Origin: Xylanibacillus composti
Lineage (GTDB): Bacteria; Bacillota; Bacilli; Paenibacillales; K13
Length of the DNA stretch: 64,000 nucleotides
Assembly (NCBI RefSeq): GCF_018403685.1
Contig: NZ_BOVK01000025.1
Span: 1 to 64,000 of the forward strand
Direction of reading: 5' to 3'
The position numbers were made by a program, and so were the translations under genes. Below, piece after piece: positions 1 to 9,400 of the stretch. The stretch's first letter is position 1. Each line of letters begins with the position of its first letter. The notes below the pieces were generated by a model. It made no database searches, was not told where the DNA came from, and was given only the letters and a program-made list of their open reading frames with translations.

Positions 1-8
1 ACATAAAT

Positions 9-632
9 TTGGACTTGATCCGCCAAAAGATCAATACTTTTCTCTTTTCATCTATAATTCTATTATTAACTGCTGGGTGTGCTCAATTTCAAGGAATTGA
101 TAACATACCTACTGCTCACGGTTCAGCATCATTTAACATCTATGAGTCTTTTGGTGAGTTGGCAATGGGTGCAACGGAAATCGTAGAAGTTAAAGTCTCA
201 ACTAAACAGGAGACGTTTGTTGACAATGATTTACCTTTTACAGTATCAAATGTAAAAATCAAATCTGTTTTGAAGGGAGCACTAAAAGAGAATGATACAA
301 TTCCTGTAGTTGAAGTTGGAGGAATATATCAACCTCTCATTAATGGTGATCCAAAAAGAGGAAAGCAGAAGCAATATGTCAATTATATTATGGAGGGCAA
401 CAAAGTGATGCAGTCAGGGGAAGAATATATACTTTTCTTAAATCCGATTGAAGGTGGGACAATTAAGAACTCTTACTATCCGATTGGCTTATACCAAGGC
501 AAATACAAAGTCCACAATGGAGGCAAAGTAGCACGTCAAAATGAGAAAGAATTTTCCAGTGAATTTATGTTTAACTCAGTAGATGAGTTAAAGGAGGTCA
601 TTAGCAGAGTAAAGCAACAGAGGAACCCGTAA
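9..632 (+). CDS. Hypothetical lipoprotein, 5' end uncertain
   Basis: Up to 207 codons. A hydrophobic N-terminal segment ends in a lipobox (LLLTAGC, Cys at about residue 24), so the product should be a lipid-anchored exported protein. The remainder is soluble and I do not recognise its family. The first start codon in the window is a TTG at base 9 with no room to see a ribosome site. The frame is open to the window edge, so the true start may lie outside. The gene is clearly richer in A+T than everything that follows, which may mean recent acquisition. It converges on the ABC exporter operon. Confidence 0.6.
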   Translation: MDLIRQKINTFLFSSIILLLTAGCAQFQGIDNIPTAHGSASFNIYESFGELAMGATEIVEVKVSTKQETFVDNDLPFTVSNVKIKSVLKGALKENDTIPVVEVGGIYQPLINGDPKRGKQKQYVNYIMEGNKVMQSGEEYILFLNPIEGGTIKNSYYPIGLYQGKYKVHNGGKVARQNEKEFSSEFMFNSVDELKEVISRVKQQRNP

Positions 633-773
633 CATTACTCAACTATGAGGCTCTGCTACGGGACACTTGTCCCGGCAGAGCCCTTCCCTGCACTTGCCCC
701 AAGGCGCGAATGGCGCCCATTGTTGTATTTGTCTCCCTTACGAGACAACGTTCTTCGCTTTATGCAATCCCGC
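633..773. other. Convergent intergenic gap with hairpins
   Basis: No gene. A long hairpin lies at 649-682: GGCTCTGC pairs with GCAGAGCC, and inside it CGGGAC pairs with GTCCCG around an ACTT loop. A second is at 729-748 (TTGTCTC/GAGACAA). Neither is followed by a T-run on either strand, so they may end the converging transcripts but are not classical terminators. Confidence 0.5.
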
Positions 774-1559
774 CTACGACCCCGCTCCCCGATACTTCCG
801 CACGCCGTAGTTCCAGAACAGCAGGCCGCCCGTCAGGAAGACGAGGCCGACTACTGGTGTCAGCATGGCGAATGCGCGAGTGATGTCCTTCTCGAGGAAG
901 AACGCCGCCGGGTAGACGCCGACGAAGGCGAATGGCAGCACCCAGGTCAGCACGAAGCGAATCGCTTTGTTGTAAATGTTGACCGGATAGCGGCCGTAGT
1001 TCTGAATGTTGTACATCATCGGCTGAATGCCCGTAGGCGCATCCGAGAAGAACGAAATCGCCGTCAGCGCAATATAGATGCCCGCATAAATCATCAGCGA
1101 GCCGATAATCAGGATCACCAGCACGAACGGGTACCACCACTCAAAGCCAAGCCCCAGCTGCCACCAGGCGTAACTCATCACGAGCGCGCCGGTCAGCGCG
1201 CCAAACAGGCTGGACGGATCCAGATTTTCCATGATGAGCTGCACGAGATTGTACACCGGCCGCGTCAAGACCCGGTCCATCTCTCCCTTCACAATGTAGC
1301 GCTCCGTGAAGTTCCACAGATTGAAGAAGCAGCCGAACAAGCCGCTCGGGATCATGAAGTAGCCGTAAATAAAGATCATTTCATCCCGCGTCCAGCCGCC
1401 CAGCAGATCCGTATGGCTGAAGACCACAAGGATGAACAACAGATTCATCGTCTGGAACATCAGGTCTGTGACAATTTCGATGGCGAAGTCCGCGCGATAA
1501 GTCAGCCTTGTTTTCAGATAAGTCTTGAGATACTCCAGTATAATAGCTGTATTCATCAT
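774..1559 (-). CDS. ABC-2 type exporter permease, second subunit
   Basis: About 261 residues with six hydrophobic segments. It is an integral membrane subunit of an ABC-2 exporter and resembles the permease upstream of it, so the transporter is probably a heterodimeric pore. The start is taken as the first ATG of an ATG-ATG pair (1559 or 1556) because GGGAGGG lies just upstream; the longer open frame is out-of-frame read-through of the preceding gene. It follows the first permease after 5 bases, and the three genes are one operon. Substrate unknown; related ABC-2 systems export drugs or envelope components. Confidence 0.85.
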   Translation of the reverse strand: MMNTAIILEYLKTYLKTRLTYRADFAIEIVTDLMFQTMNLLFILVVFSHTDLLGGWTRDEMIFIYGYFMIPSGLFGCFFNLWNFTERYIVKGEMDRVLTRPVYNLVQLIMENLDPSSLFGALTGALVMSYAWWQLGLGFEWWYPFVLVILIIGSLMIYAGIYIALTAISFFSDAPTGIQPMMYNIQNYGRYPVNIYNKAIRFVLTWVLPFAFVGVYPAAFFLEKDITRAFAMLTPVVGLVFLTGGLLFWNYGVRKYRGAGS

Positions 1560-1564
1560 CGGCT

Positions 1565-2359
1565 TCACCCTCCCTGCACGAACAGCCGCTTGCGCGCTGC
1601 ACGCCAAATGACCATAATCGGCACGATCAGGACGACGAACCAGATGACCTGCACCAGCAGCGCATCCCCGACCGCAGCACCGGTTACCCTTCCCGTGAAT
1701 ACGGAAGCAGGCAGGTACGTGATCGCCTGGAAGGGCAGCCACTCCAGCACGGACATCGCCCAACCGGGGAAGAAGCTGAGCGGGATAATCAAGCCGGACA
1801 GCAAGTCGACCGCCACCCGCTTCATGCGCATCAAGCCTTCGTTATTTTCCACGAAGAAGGCGAACAGCCCTGTCAGAATATTAATCTGCGAATTGATTAA
1901 GAAGCTAAAGAAAATCATGACGAAAAAGATTAGCCAAATATGCCAATCGGTCGGCCAAGTAATATCGAACAACAGCGATACGATCACCATGCCAGGCGCG
2001 CTGAACAGCACGAGGCGGAAGATTCCCTCGCCGAGCCCCTGCATGATCTTCACCAGCAAGTAATTGTACGGCCGGATCATCTGCACCGCCACGCTGCCGT
2101 CCTTGATCTCGTTCGCAATTTCCCGGTCCAAATTGTTGAAGTAGAAGGCGCGGGCCATCCAGGAGACCGCTACATACGTCGTCATCTGCAACACGGTGAA
2201 GCCGCCCAGCGTCTCGCTGCTTCCGTAGATCGCCTTCCACAGGAAATAATACGCGCCAATATTAATAGCATAAATAATAATGCCGCTGTAATAATTCACC
2301 CGGTAAGCCAGCATCATGAGAAAGCGGATGCGGATGATGTCCAAATACGCATTAAGCAT
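1565..2359 (-). CDS. ABC-2 type exporter permease, first subunit
   Basis: 264 residues, hydrophobic, starting MLNAYLDIIRIRF and having about six membrane segments. It is the partner permease of the neighbouring ABC-2 exporter. The ATG at 2359 overlaps the last 8 bases of the ATPase gene, so translation is probably coupled. Family-level assignment only; nothing in the sequence reveals the substrate. Confidence 0.85.
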   Translation of the reverse strand: MLNAYLDIIRIRFLMMLAYRVNYYSGIIIYAINIGAYYFLWKAIYGSSETLGGFTVLQMTTYVAVSWMARAFYFNNLDREIANEIKDGSVAVQMIRPYNYLLVKIMQGLGEGIFRLVLFSAPGMVIVSLLFDITWPTDWHIWLIFFVMIFFSFLINSQINILTGLFAFFVENNEGLMRMKRVAVDLLSGLIIPLSFFPGWAMSVLEWLPFQAITYLPASVFTGRVTGAAVGDALLVQVIWFVVLIVPIMVIWRAARKRLFVQGG

Positions 2360-3482
2360 CTGCCGACACGCCTTCTTTCTCTGCTGCCTGTTCTGCCTCC
2401 TGCTTGGCGCGTGCCGTCGTGTCCGACCGAGCCGCAAGCCTCTGCGCTCCGTTCGAAACGTCGTCTCCCTTATGCTCCGCCGAGCCGGATTGATAAATCT
2501 CACGCACGATTTCATCGGTCCCGGTCTCAAACAGCTTAATATCGAGAATGTTCAAGCCGCCGCCAGAGACCAGACGGGCCAGCACCTCCGAGATATTCGC
2601 CCGGTCCTGCGGCACGAACACGCGTGCAGTCAGTTCGTTCTCCAGCTTCCAGCGCACCGGCAGCCCCGAAGTCAGCTGCTCCAGCTGTCCAATCGTGACA
2701 GTCTCCGCGAACTGGAACAGCGCCTCCTTGCCTTTGCCCCAACGGTTCTTCAGCTCATCCAGGCCGCCGTCATAAATGATATTGCCGTCATCCAGCATAA
2801 TGACGCGCGAGCACAGCGCTTCAATGTCCTGCAGGTCATGTGTGGTCAGCAGGATCGTCGTCTCGTACTTCTGATTCATCTCCTTCAGAAATTCGCGAAT
2901 TTCCGACTTCACGACAATGTCCAGGCCAATCGTCGGTTCGTCCAGGAAGACAATCGACGGATTGTGCAGCAGGGAAGCCGCCAGCTCGCATCTCATGCGC
3001 TGCCCGAGACTCAGCTTGCGCACCGGCCGGTTCAGCAGCTCCGAAAGCTGCAATCTTTCGACAAGCTCGTCGAATCGCGGTTTGAATTCCTCCATGGGCA
3101 CGCGGTATACCTTGCGCAGCAGATGGAACGATTCAATGACGCCGATATCCCACCATAGCTGGCTGCGCTGTCCGAAGACGACGCCGATGCCGCGCACAAA
3201 TTTCTCCCTTTCCTTATAGGGGACCATCCCGTTCACGAGCAGGTGCCCGGATGTCGGCACAAGGATGCCGGTCAGCATCTTGATCGTGGTCGATTTGCCC
3301 GCCCCGTTCTCGCCGATATAGCCGCAAATCTCTCCCTGCGGAATCTGGAACGAGATATCTTTGACCGCCTGTACAGTGTTGTATTCCCGCTTGAACAAGT
3401 CGCGCAAGGCACCGCCCAGGCCTTCTCTGTTCTTCTGAACCCGGAATTCCTTCCGCAGTTCTTTTACGTCAATGGCCAGCAT
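2352..3482 (-). CDS. ABC exporter ATP-binding subunit
   Basis: 376 residues. Walker A is GENGAGKST, the signature is LSLGQRMR, Walker B is IVFLDEPTIGLD, and a switch His follows in LLTTHD. After the nucleotide-binding domain comes a C-terminal extension of roughly 130 residues, as in ATPases of drug- or polysaccharide-exporting ABC-2 systems. It energises the two permeases encoded directly downstream. The ATG at 3482 has GGAGG about 10 bases upstream. It is divergent from the LCP gene, so an envelope role is possible but not shown. Confidence 0.92.
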   Translation of the reverse strand: MLAIDVKELRKEFRVQKNREGLGGALRDLFKREYNTVQAVKDISFQIPQGEICGYIGENGAGKSTTIKMLTGILVPTSGHLLVNGMVPYKEREKFVRGIGVVFGQRSQLWWDIGVIESFHLLRKVYRVPMEEFKPRFDELVERLQLSELLNRPVRKLSLGQRMRCELAASLLHNPSIVFLDEPTIGLDIVVKSEIREFLKEMNQKYETTILLTTHDLQDIEALCSRVIMLDDGNIIYDGGLDELKNRWGKGKEALFQFAETVTIGQLEQLTSGLPVRWKLENELTARVFVPQDRANISEVLARLVSGGGLNILDIKLFETGTDEIVREIYQSGSAEHKGDDVSNGAQRLAARSDTTARAKQEAEQAAEKEGVSADA

Positions 3483-3526
3483 GTTCTCTCATTCCTCCAA
3501 AGCCTTCCTTGCTTGTTATTTTTTTT

Positions 3527-3568
3527 TCGACAAACACATTTGCTGTCGACGCTCTTTTTCGCTAAACT
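3527..3568 (+). promoter_or_regulatory. Divergent promoter region with inverted repeat (LCP side)
   Basis: A sigma-A-like promoter for the LCP gene reads TTGCTG (3540-3545), 17 bases, TAAACT (3563-3568). An inverted repeat TCGACA (3527-3532) / TGTCGA (3544-3549) overlaps its -35 and lies between the two divergent units, so it could be an operator. The minus-strand promoter was not resolved. Confidence 0.4.
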
Positions 3569-3612
3569 AAACCTAATCATACACGATGCTACCTGAAAGG
3601 AAAAGAGAACGA

Positions 3613-4671
3613 ATGAACACCTTCATAACGAAAAAACGACTAATCTGGGCAGGCTCCGTACTAGCGCTCGCACTTGTGCTCTGGGTCGGCTACTACGTAT
3701 ATTCAATCCTATCTTTCGGCAATAACATACAGGCCGACAGAGAGGACTCGCCCTTCAAACAGTTTCATGAGGAGCAGGATGCGTCCGATGAAAATCAGCC
3801 GCCCAAGTGGAGCGGCACAGAGCGTGTCAATGTCCTGCTGCTGGGCGGCGATGACCGGGGATTGGCAGAAGGCGAAACGCCCCGATCCGATACGCTGATG
3901 ATCGCTTCGCTGGACCCCGTTACGAAGAAGGCGCACTTGTTCTCGATTTTGCGCGACAGCTATGTGTCCATTCCCGATCGCGGCATGGATCGCATCAACG
4001 CGGCGCTGGCATACGGCGGGCCGGAATTGGCTATGCGCACAGTCAGCGAATGGCTCGACATTCCTGTCCAATATTACATCTATGTTGATTTCCAGGGATT
4101 CGTTAAGCTGATCGACGCCATCGGCGGCATTGATTTTTATGTGGAAAAGGACATGTACTACAGCTCGCGCGCTGATGGCCCGGAATACGATATTAATCTG
4201 AAGAAAGGCCAGCAGCACATGGACGGCCATACCGCCCTGCAGTATGTTCGCTTCCGCTACGATGCATTGTCGGATTATGCCCGAACAGAAAGACAGCGCA
4301 AGTTCATGACCGCTGTTGCGAAGAAAATGCAGTCCTTCTCCTCCATCCTGAAGCTGCCTAATACACTGAAGGCAATCGAGCCGTACATTGAAACCAATCT
4401 GTCCTTGCGGGACATGTGGAGTTTAGGCGATTTGGGCAAGAGCACGAATACAAGCGAGATCATTACCGCCCAGCTGCCGCCGCTTGAGCTGCTGAGAGAG
4501 GAAAAGATCGGCGGAGCCGATGTCGTTACATCGAATCCTTCTGCCGTCAAGCAATATGTGCAAGAGAAATTTGCTGAAGCCAATAAAGTCCAGGAGCCTG
4601 AGGCCGCGGACACCGACTTGAGCGAAACGGCGGAGCCCCGCACGGGGCAGGCCGCTGGCACTAACGAATAA
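3613..4671 (+). CDS. LytR-CpsA-Psr (LCP) family cell-wall ligase
   Basis: 352 residues. One N-terminal membrane anchor (about residues 9-32) is followed by an extracellular LCP domain. Visible LCP motifs are LLLGGDDR (75-82), RSDTLMI (91-97), SILRDS (111-116), YVRFR (211-215) and RTERQRKFM (224-232); the conserved Arg and Asp residues bind the polyprenyl-pyrophosphate substrate. Family members transfer teichoic acids or other polymers from lipid carriers to peptidoglycan. The ATG at 3613 is preferred over the one at 3586 because AAAGGA precedes it. The C-terminal tail is acidic and low-complexity. Confidence 0.9.
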   Translation: MNTFITKKRLIWAGSVLALALVLWVGYYVYSILSFGNNIQADREDSPFKQFHEEQDASDENQPPKWSGTERVNVLLLGGDDRGLAEGETPRSDTLMIASLDPVTKKAHLFSILRDSYVSIPDRGMDRINAALAYGGPELAMRTVSEWLDIPVQYYIYVDFQGFVKLIDAIGGIDFYVEKDMYYSSRADGPEYDINLKKGQQHMDGHTALQYVRFRYDALSDYARTERQRKFMTAVAKKMQSFSSILKLPNTLKAIEPYIETNLSLRDMWSLGDLGKSTNTSEIITAQLPPLELLREEKIGGADVVTSNPSAVKQYVQEKFAEANKVQEPEAADTDLSETAEPRTGQAAGTNE

Positions 4672-4684
4672 TCTGTTCGGCGCG

Positions 4685-4752
4685 TGAACCGCTATCCTGC
4701 CGCCGCTTGGTTCAACCAGGCTGCGGACGATGCGGTTCATGTTTGTTTTTGG
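4685..4752 (+). terminator. Possible terminator after the LCP gene
   Basis: TGAACCGC (4685-4692) pairs with GCGGTTCA (4732-4739). Smaller stems (TGGTT/AACCA) lie inside, and the T-rich run TGTTTGTTTTT follows. The loop is long, so this is a moderate call. Confidence 0.4.
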
Positions 4753-4841
4753 ACCAGATATGCCCCTGCAGCTTGCATGACGATGGCTTTATGTGTGCGG
4801 CGGCAGGACGGAATTTCCCATATAACATAACAGGAGGGCGC

Positions 4842-6176
4842 ATGACTATGACTGCTAATCAACCATCACGAAGCAAGTCGGAGCAACTTTATGAGGAGGC
4901 ACTGAAGCACATTGTGGGAGGCGTGAACAGCCCGTCCCGCTCCTTCAAGGCGGTGGGCGGCGGCGCGCCTGTGTTCATGAAGCGCGGACAAGGCGCTTAT
5001 TTCTGGGATGAGGACGGGAACCGCTACATTGATTACTTGGCGGCGTATGGACCGATCATTCTCGGCCATGCCCATCCCGCCATTGCCGAGGCGCTCGCAA
5101 CTGCCGCTGCCAGCGGCACCTTGTTCGGCACGCCGACGGAATGGGAGATCGCCTTCGCCCGCAAGCTGAAGGCCGCCATTCCCTCCCTCGACAAGGTTCG
5201 CTTCGTCAATTCCGGTACCGAGGCCGTCATGACAACGATCCGCGTTGCGCGCGCGTATACCGGCCGCGCCAAGATCATCAAATTCGCAGGGTGCTACCAC
5301 GGCCATTCCGACCTCGTACTCGTCGCCGCCGGATCCGGCCCTTCTACCTTGGGCATTCCCGACAGCGCCGGCATCCCCGTCAGTCTCGCACACGAGGTGA
5401 TTACGGTTCCTTACAATGACAGCGAAGCATTGCAAGCAGCACTGGAGCGGTGGGGCGACGATGTGGCGGCTGTCATGATCGAGCCGATCGTCGGCAATTT
5501 CGGCATGGTCGCCCCCAAGCCCGGCTATCTCGAACAGCTGTGCCGCATGACGCGCGACAACGGCTCACTCGTCATTTACGATGAAGTCATCACCGGCTTC
5601 CGCTTCCATTACGGCGGCGCGCAGAACTACTCGCTGTTCGAGGACCATGCCGCTATCGAGCCCGACTTGACCGCGCTCGGCAAGATTATCGGCGGCGGGC
5701 TGCCGATCGGCGCCTACGGCGGTCGCGACGAAATCATGGAGCAGGTGGCGCCGCTCGGTCCCGCCTATCAAGCGGGCACCATGGCCGGCAACCCGGCATC
5801 CATGCTGTGCGGGCTTGCCTGCCTGGACGAGCTGGCCAAACCCGGCGTCTACGAAGGGATGGAGCGGCTCGCAATAAAGCTGAGCGACGGCATTTCCGAC
5901 CTGGCCGCCGCTGCCGGCATTCCAATGACAGTCAACCGGATCGGCGGCGCGTTCTCCACCCACTTCTGCGACCACCCGGTAACGAACTATGAGGAGGCGC
6001 AGGATACGGACAGCGAGCAATTCGCTGCCTTTTTCCGCGGCATGCTGAAGCAAGGAATCTGTCTGGCCCCCTCCAAATATGAAGCTTGGTTTTTGACCTT
6101 GGCACACCGTGAAGCGGATATAGAAGAAACGCTTATCGCCGTGAAAAATATTTTTAATATGCATACAAAGCTATAA
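4842..6176 (+). CDS. hemL: Glutamate-1-semialdehyde 2,1-aminomutase
   Basis: 444 residues, a class-III PLP aminotransferase fold. Visible are NSGTEA (123-128), the CYHGHSD loop (151-157), YDEVITGFR (246-254) and the predicted PLP-binding Lys281 in ALGKIIGGG. The enzyme converts glutamate-1-semialdehyde to 5-aminolevulinate for tetrapyrrole synthesis in the cytosol. The ATG at 4842 has AGGAGG 4 bases upstream; the longer open frame lacks a ribosome site. It stands alone rather than in a hem cluster, so it could be a second, GsaB-type copy. Confidence 0.9.
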   Translation: MTMTANQPSRSKSEQLYEEALKHIVGGVNSPSRSFKAVGGGAPVFMKRGQGAYFWDEDGNRYIDYLAAYGPIILGHAHPAIAEALATAAASGTLFGTPTEWEIAFARKLKAAIPSLDKVRFVNSGTEAVMTTIRVARAYTGRAKIIKFAGCYHGHSDLVLVAAGSGPSTLGIPDSAGIPVSLAHEVITVPYNDSEALQAALERWGDDVAAVMIEPIVGNFGMVAPKPGYLEQLCRMTRDNGSLVIYDEVITGFRFHYGGAQNYSLFEDHAAIEPDLTALGKIIGGGLPIGAYGGRDEIMEQVAPLGPAYQAGTMAGNPASMLCGLACLDELAKPGVYEGMERLAIKLSDGISDLAAAAGIPMTVNRIGGAFSTHFCDHPVTNYEEAQDTDSEQFAAFFRGMLKQGICLAPSKYEAWFLTLAHREADIEETLIAVKNIFNMHTKL

Positions 6177-6209
6177 TTATCCAATCTGACACCCGGTGTC
6201 AGGGTTAGC

Positions 6210-6256
6210 GCTTACAATGCTCCGATCGCGAATCGGATATTGTAAGCTTTTTATTT
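6210..6256 (+). terminator. Rho-independent terminator of hemL
   Basis: GCTTACAAT (6210-6218) pairs with ATTGTAAGC (6239-6247). Inside it TCCGAT pairs with ATCGGA around CGCGA. The T-run TTTTTATTTT follows. Confidence 0.9.
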
Positions 6257-6328
6257 TCGTGGTATTCTATACTCACTCTGTTTTTTCATAGCGATCGCTG
6301 GCGGAAGTTTTTCCTGTTCGCCATAATG

Positions 6329-6417
6329 TATAATTATGCAGGATTTCTGTTTCGGTAGGATCGGCGCGAAGTGTAACGATGTAAAGGAGGTGGAGGTCAG
6401 TTTTTCTGACCCTCAAC
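6329..6417 (+). promoter_or_regulatory. gltB leader: -10 box, strong SD and hairpin before the start codon
   Basis: A TATAAT box lies at 6329-6334 with no clear -35. A very strong ribosome site AAAGGAGG (6383-6390) is 27 bases from the ATG at 6418, far too distant when linear. Between them a hairpin forms: GGTCAG (6395-6400), TTTTT loop, CTGACC (6406-6411), extendable by GA/TC with one bulged C. Folding would bring the ribosome site to about 5 bases from the start, and the stem hides a second GGAGG (6392-6396). Confidence 0.5.
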
Positions 6418-9400
6418 ATGAGAGAAGCAATGCTGAACGAAGGCAAATTCCAGAACTTGACGCAGGAAGAGCACGATAGCTGCGGCGTCATTTGTATTGT
6501 GGAAAAGAACGGACATCCCTCGCGGGATAATGTGCAAAAAACAATCGATGCCCTGGTAAAGATGGAGCATCGCTCCGGGTTTATTGACGGCGAAGGCGAC
6601 GGCTGCGGGATTCTGACAGATATTCCGCGCGCGCTTTGGGAGAAGCGTCTGCACGATAAGCAGTTGGACGGCAAGCTCGCCTATGACGAGCGCTTCTTCG
6701 TCGGCCACATCTTCCTTCCTCGCAAGCTGGACCAGAGCGTTGCCGAGATGCAGGCAGGCATCCGCGAGATGCTGCAGCATGCAGGCATCTCCATCGTTCT
6801 TGAGCAGGAAAATGCGGTGGACAACTCGGTGCTGGGCCTGAATGCACGCAATGATGAGCCTGTTTTTTGGCAGATTGCCGGTTTGGTCGAAAAGGGCGAG
6901 GTGAACGCGAATGATCACCTGTTCGAGCTGCATGTAGCCATCGAATCGAAGTACGTGGTGCATGTCGCTTCCATGAGCACCGTTACCGCTGCCTACAAAG
7001 TCATGGGCTCGGCCAGCATCCTCCCCAAGTATTTCCTGGATACACAGGATGCCTTGTTCGCCGCACAAGTCACAATCGGCCACAACCGTTATTCTACGAA
7101 TACGCTGTCCAACTTCTTCCGTGTGCAGCCGTTCTCGCTGCTCGGCCACAACGGGGAAATCAATACGATCAAGAAAATGCGCTACGAGGCCGAGATGGTC
7201 GGCGTTCCGCTCGTAGACGGCGGCAGTGACTCGCAAGACATGAACCGGACGATTGAAACGTTTATTCATCGTTTTGGGCTTTCGCTGTTTGAAGCGATGG
7301 AAGTGGTCTTCCCTCCGATTATTAATGAGATGAAGGCCTACCGCCCGGAACTTCAGGACTTATATGTCTATTATCGCCAAATGTGGGGACATTATGCGCA
7401 AGGACCCGCAGCCATCGTATCCCGTTACGGGAATGAATGTGTATTCAGTGTAGACGCGCTCGGCTTGCGTCCGCTCTGGATCGTGGAAAGCGAAACATCG
7501 CTTTACTTCTCTTCAGAACAAGGCGTTATTACAGTTGGCGAGATGGTCTCTGAACCGAAGCCAATCGCACCGGGCGAGAAAGTCGGCGTCGTGCTGACAC
7601 CGGGCGAGCATGTTCAGGTTGTGCCTTATACCGAATTGCAAGCGAAAGTATTGGAGCGCGCCGCAGCCCGCGACCTTGGGCTCGAGGGCATGCGCAAGCA
7701 TCTGGACCACGCGATTGAGGAGAAGGCGCTCGCTGCCGCACAGACAGCGGAAGCGGATTTTGAGCCTACTGATGCCATGTACAGCGCATTCGGTTGGGAC
7801 CGCGAAGGCATGCAGATGATTGAGAGCATGGCGAAAACCGGCGCCGAGCCGATCCGCTCGCTCGGACATGACGGTCCATTGGCCGCAATTCACTGGGAGC
7901 GCCAGAACATCCCGGACTTCATTAAAGAAAGCGTTGCGGTCGTTACCAATCCGGCCATCGACCGGGATCGCGAGATGGAACACTTCTCCACCCGCGTCGT
8001 TGTCGGACCTCGCCCGCCTATTTATGGCAAGGTCGACGCCCGCCTGAGACTGGAGCTTGCCGCTCCGCTCGTGCTCGAAGGCAAGCTCGGCATCGGCAGC
8101 TATGAAGCGCTTGGCCAGCTGTCCTACGAGCAGCTTGTAGCCCAGTTTGCCGCTCAAGGCGAGCAGGCAGTCGCGGTGCTGCCGCTGTATCGGAAACGCG
8201 GCGTCAATCTGAAGGATGCGCTCGCCCAGCTGGCCGACCTTGCAATTCAGGCCGTTCGCGAAGGCGCCACGCTGGTTATCCTCGACGATGCCGGCGTGCA
8301 TACAGAGGATCGTCTATGGCTCGATCCGCATCTTGCGGTATCCAAGGTTGACATTGCTCTTAAGAGCGAGAAGATTGCGCTTGGCGACAATTTGCGCAGA
8401 CAAGCAGGCATCGTTCTTCGTTCCGGCGGCGTGCGCAACCTGCATGACATCGCGGTAGCTTACGGCTTGGGCGCCGATGTCGTATCGCCTTACATGCTGT
8501 TTGCCACAGCGGCTGCGAAGGAAGGCAGCGAAGCGGCCCAGAAAGTGCTGCAAGCCCTGCAAAAAGGTCTGGAGAAAGTCATCTCCACCATCGGCACGCA
8601 TGAGCTTCGCGGATATACAAGATTTTTCTCCTCCATCGGCTTCCATCCGGAAGTGGCGGAAGTGCTTGATATCGTGAATTACTTGGGCAGCGAGCAAGGC
8701 GGGACCTCCTTCGCAGATTTGGAGGAGGATGCCGAGAAGCGCTACGAGGATTACAACCACAATTCGAAAGCCAAGGCAGCCCGCAACTTCCACTTCTTCC
8801 AGCGCATGTGGAAGGCGCTGAACGAAGCGGCCGACGGTTCGGCTCCCTACTCCGACTATCGCGACAAGCTGTTGGAGGAAGAAGCGAAGAATCCGATTTC
8901 GATCCGCCACCTGGCTGCGTTCGACTTCGAGAAGACACAGAATGAAGGACGCAAGGAGCTTGATCCTTCGCAGGTAGATATCAGCATCGGCGATCACAGT
9001 CTGCCTATGTTGATCTCCTCCATGTCCTTCGGTTCGCAGAACGAAATTGCTTTCCGCGCTTATGCGGAAGCCGGCGAACGGCTGAACATGGTAACGATGA
9101 ACGGCGAAGGCGGCGAGATCAAGGACATGCTCGGCAAGTACAAGCGCACCCGCGGCGCTCAAGTCGCATCCGGCCGCTTCGGTGTCAACGTCGAGCTGGC
9201 CAATGCCGTAGCGTTCCTTGAAATCAAGATCGGCCAAGGCGCGAAGCCGGGAGAGGGCGGTCATCTGCCTGGCTCCAAGGTGACAGCGAAGATTGCGGAA
9301 GCGCGAAACGCCACCATCGGCTCCGACCTGATTTCGCCATCGAACAATCATGACATCTACTCGATTGAAGACTTGGCGCAGATCATCTCCGAGCTGAAGG

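Noticed and set aside
645-2063. Long plus-strand frames opposite the ABC-2 permeases
   Set aside because: Arg/His/Gln-rich shadow translation without a ribosome site; the minus strand carries clear membrane proteins.
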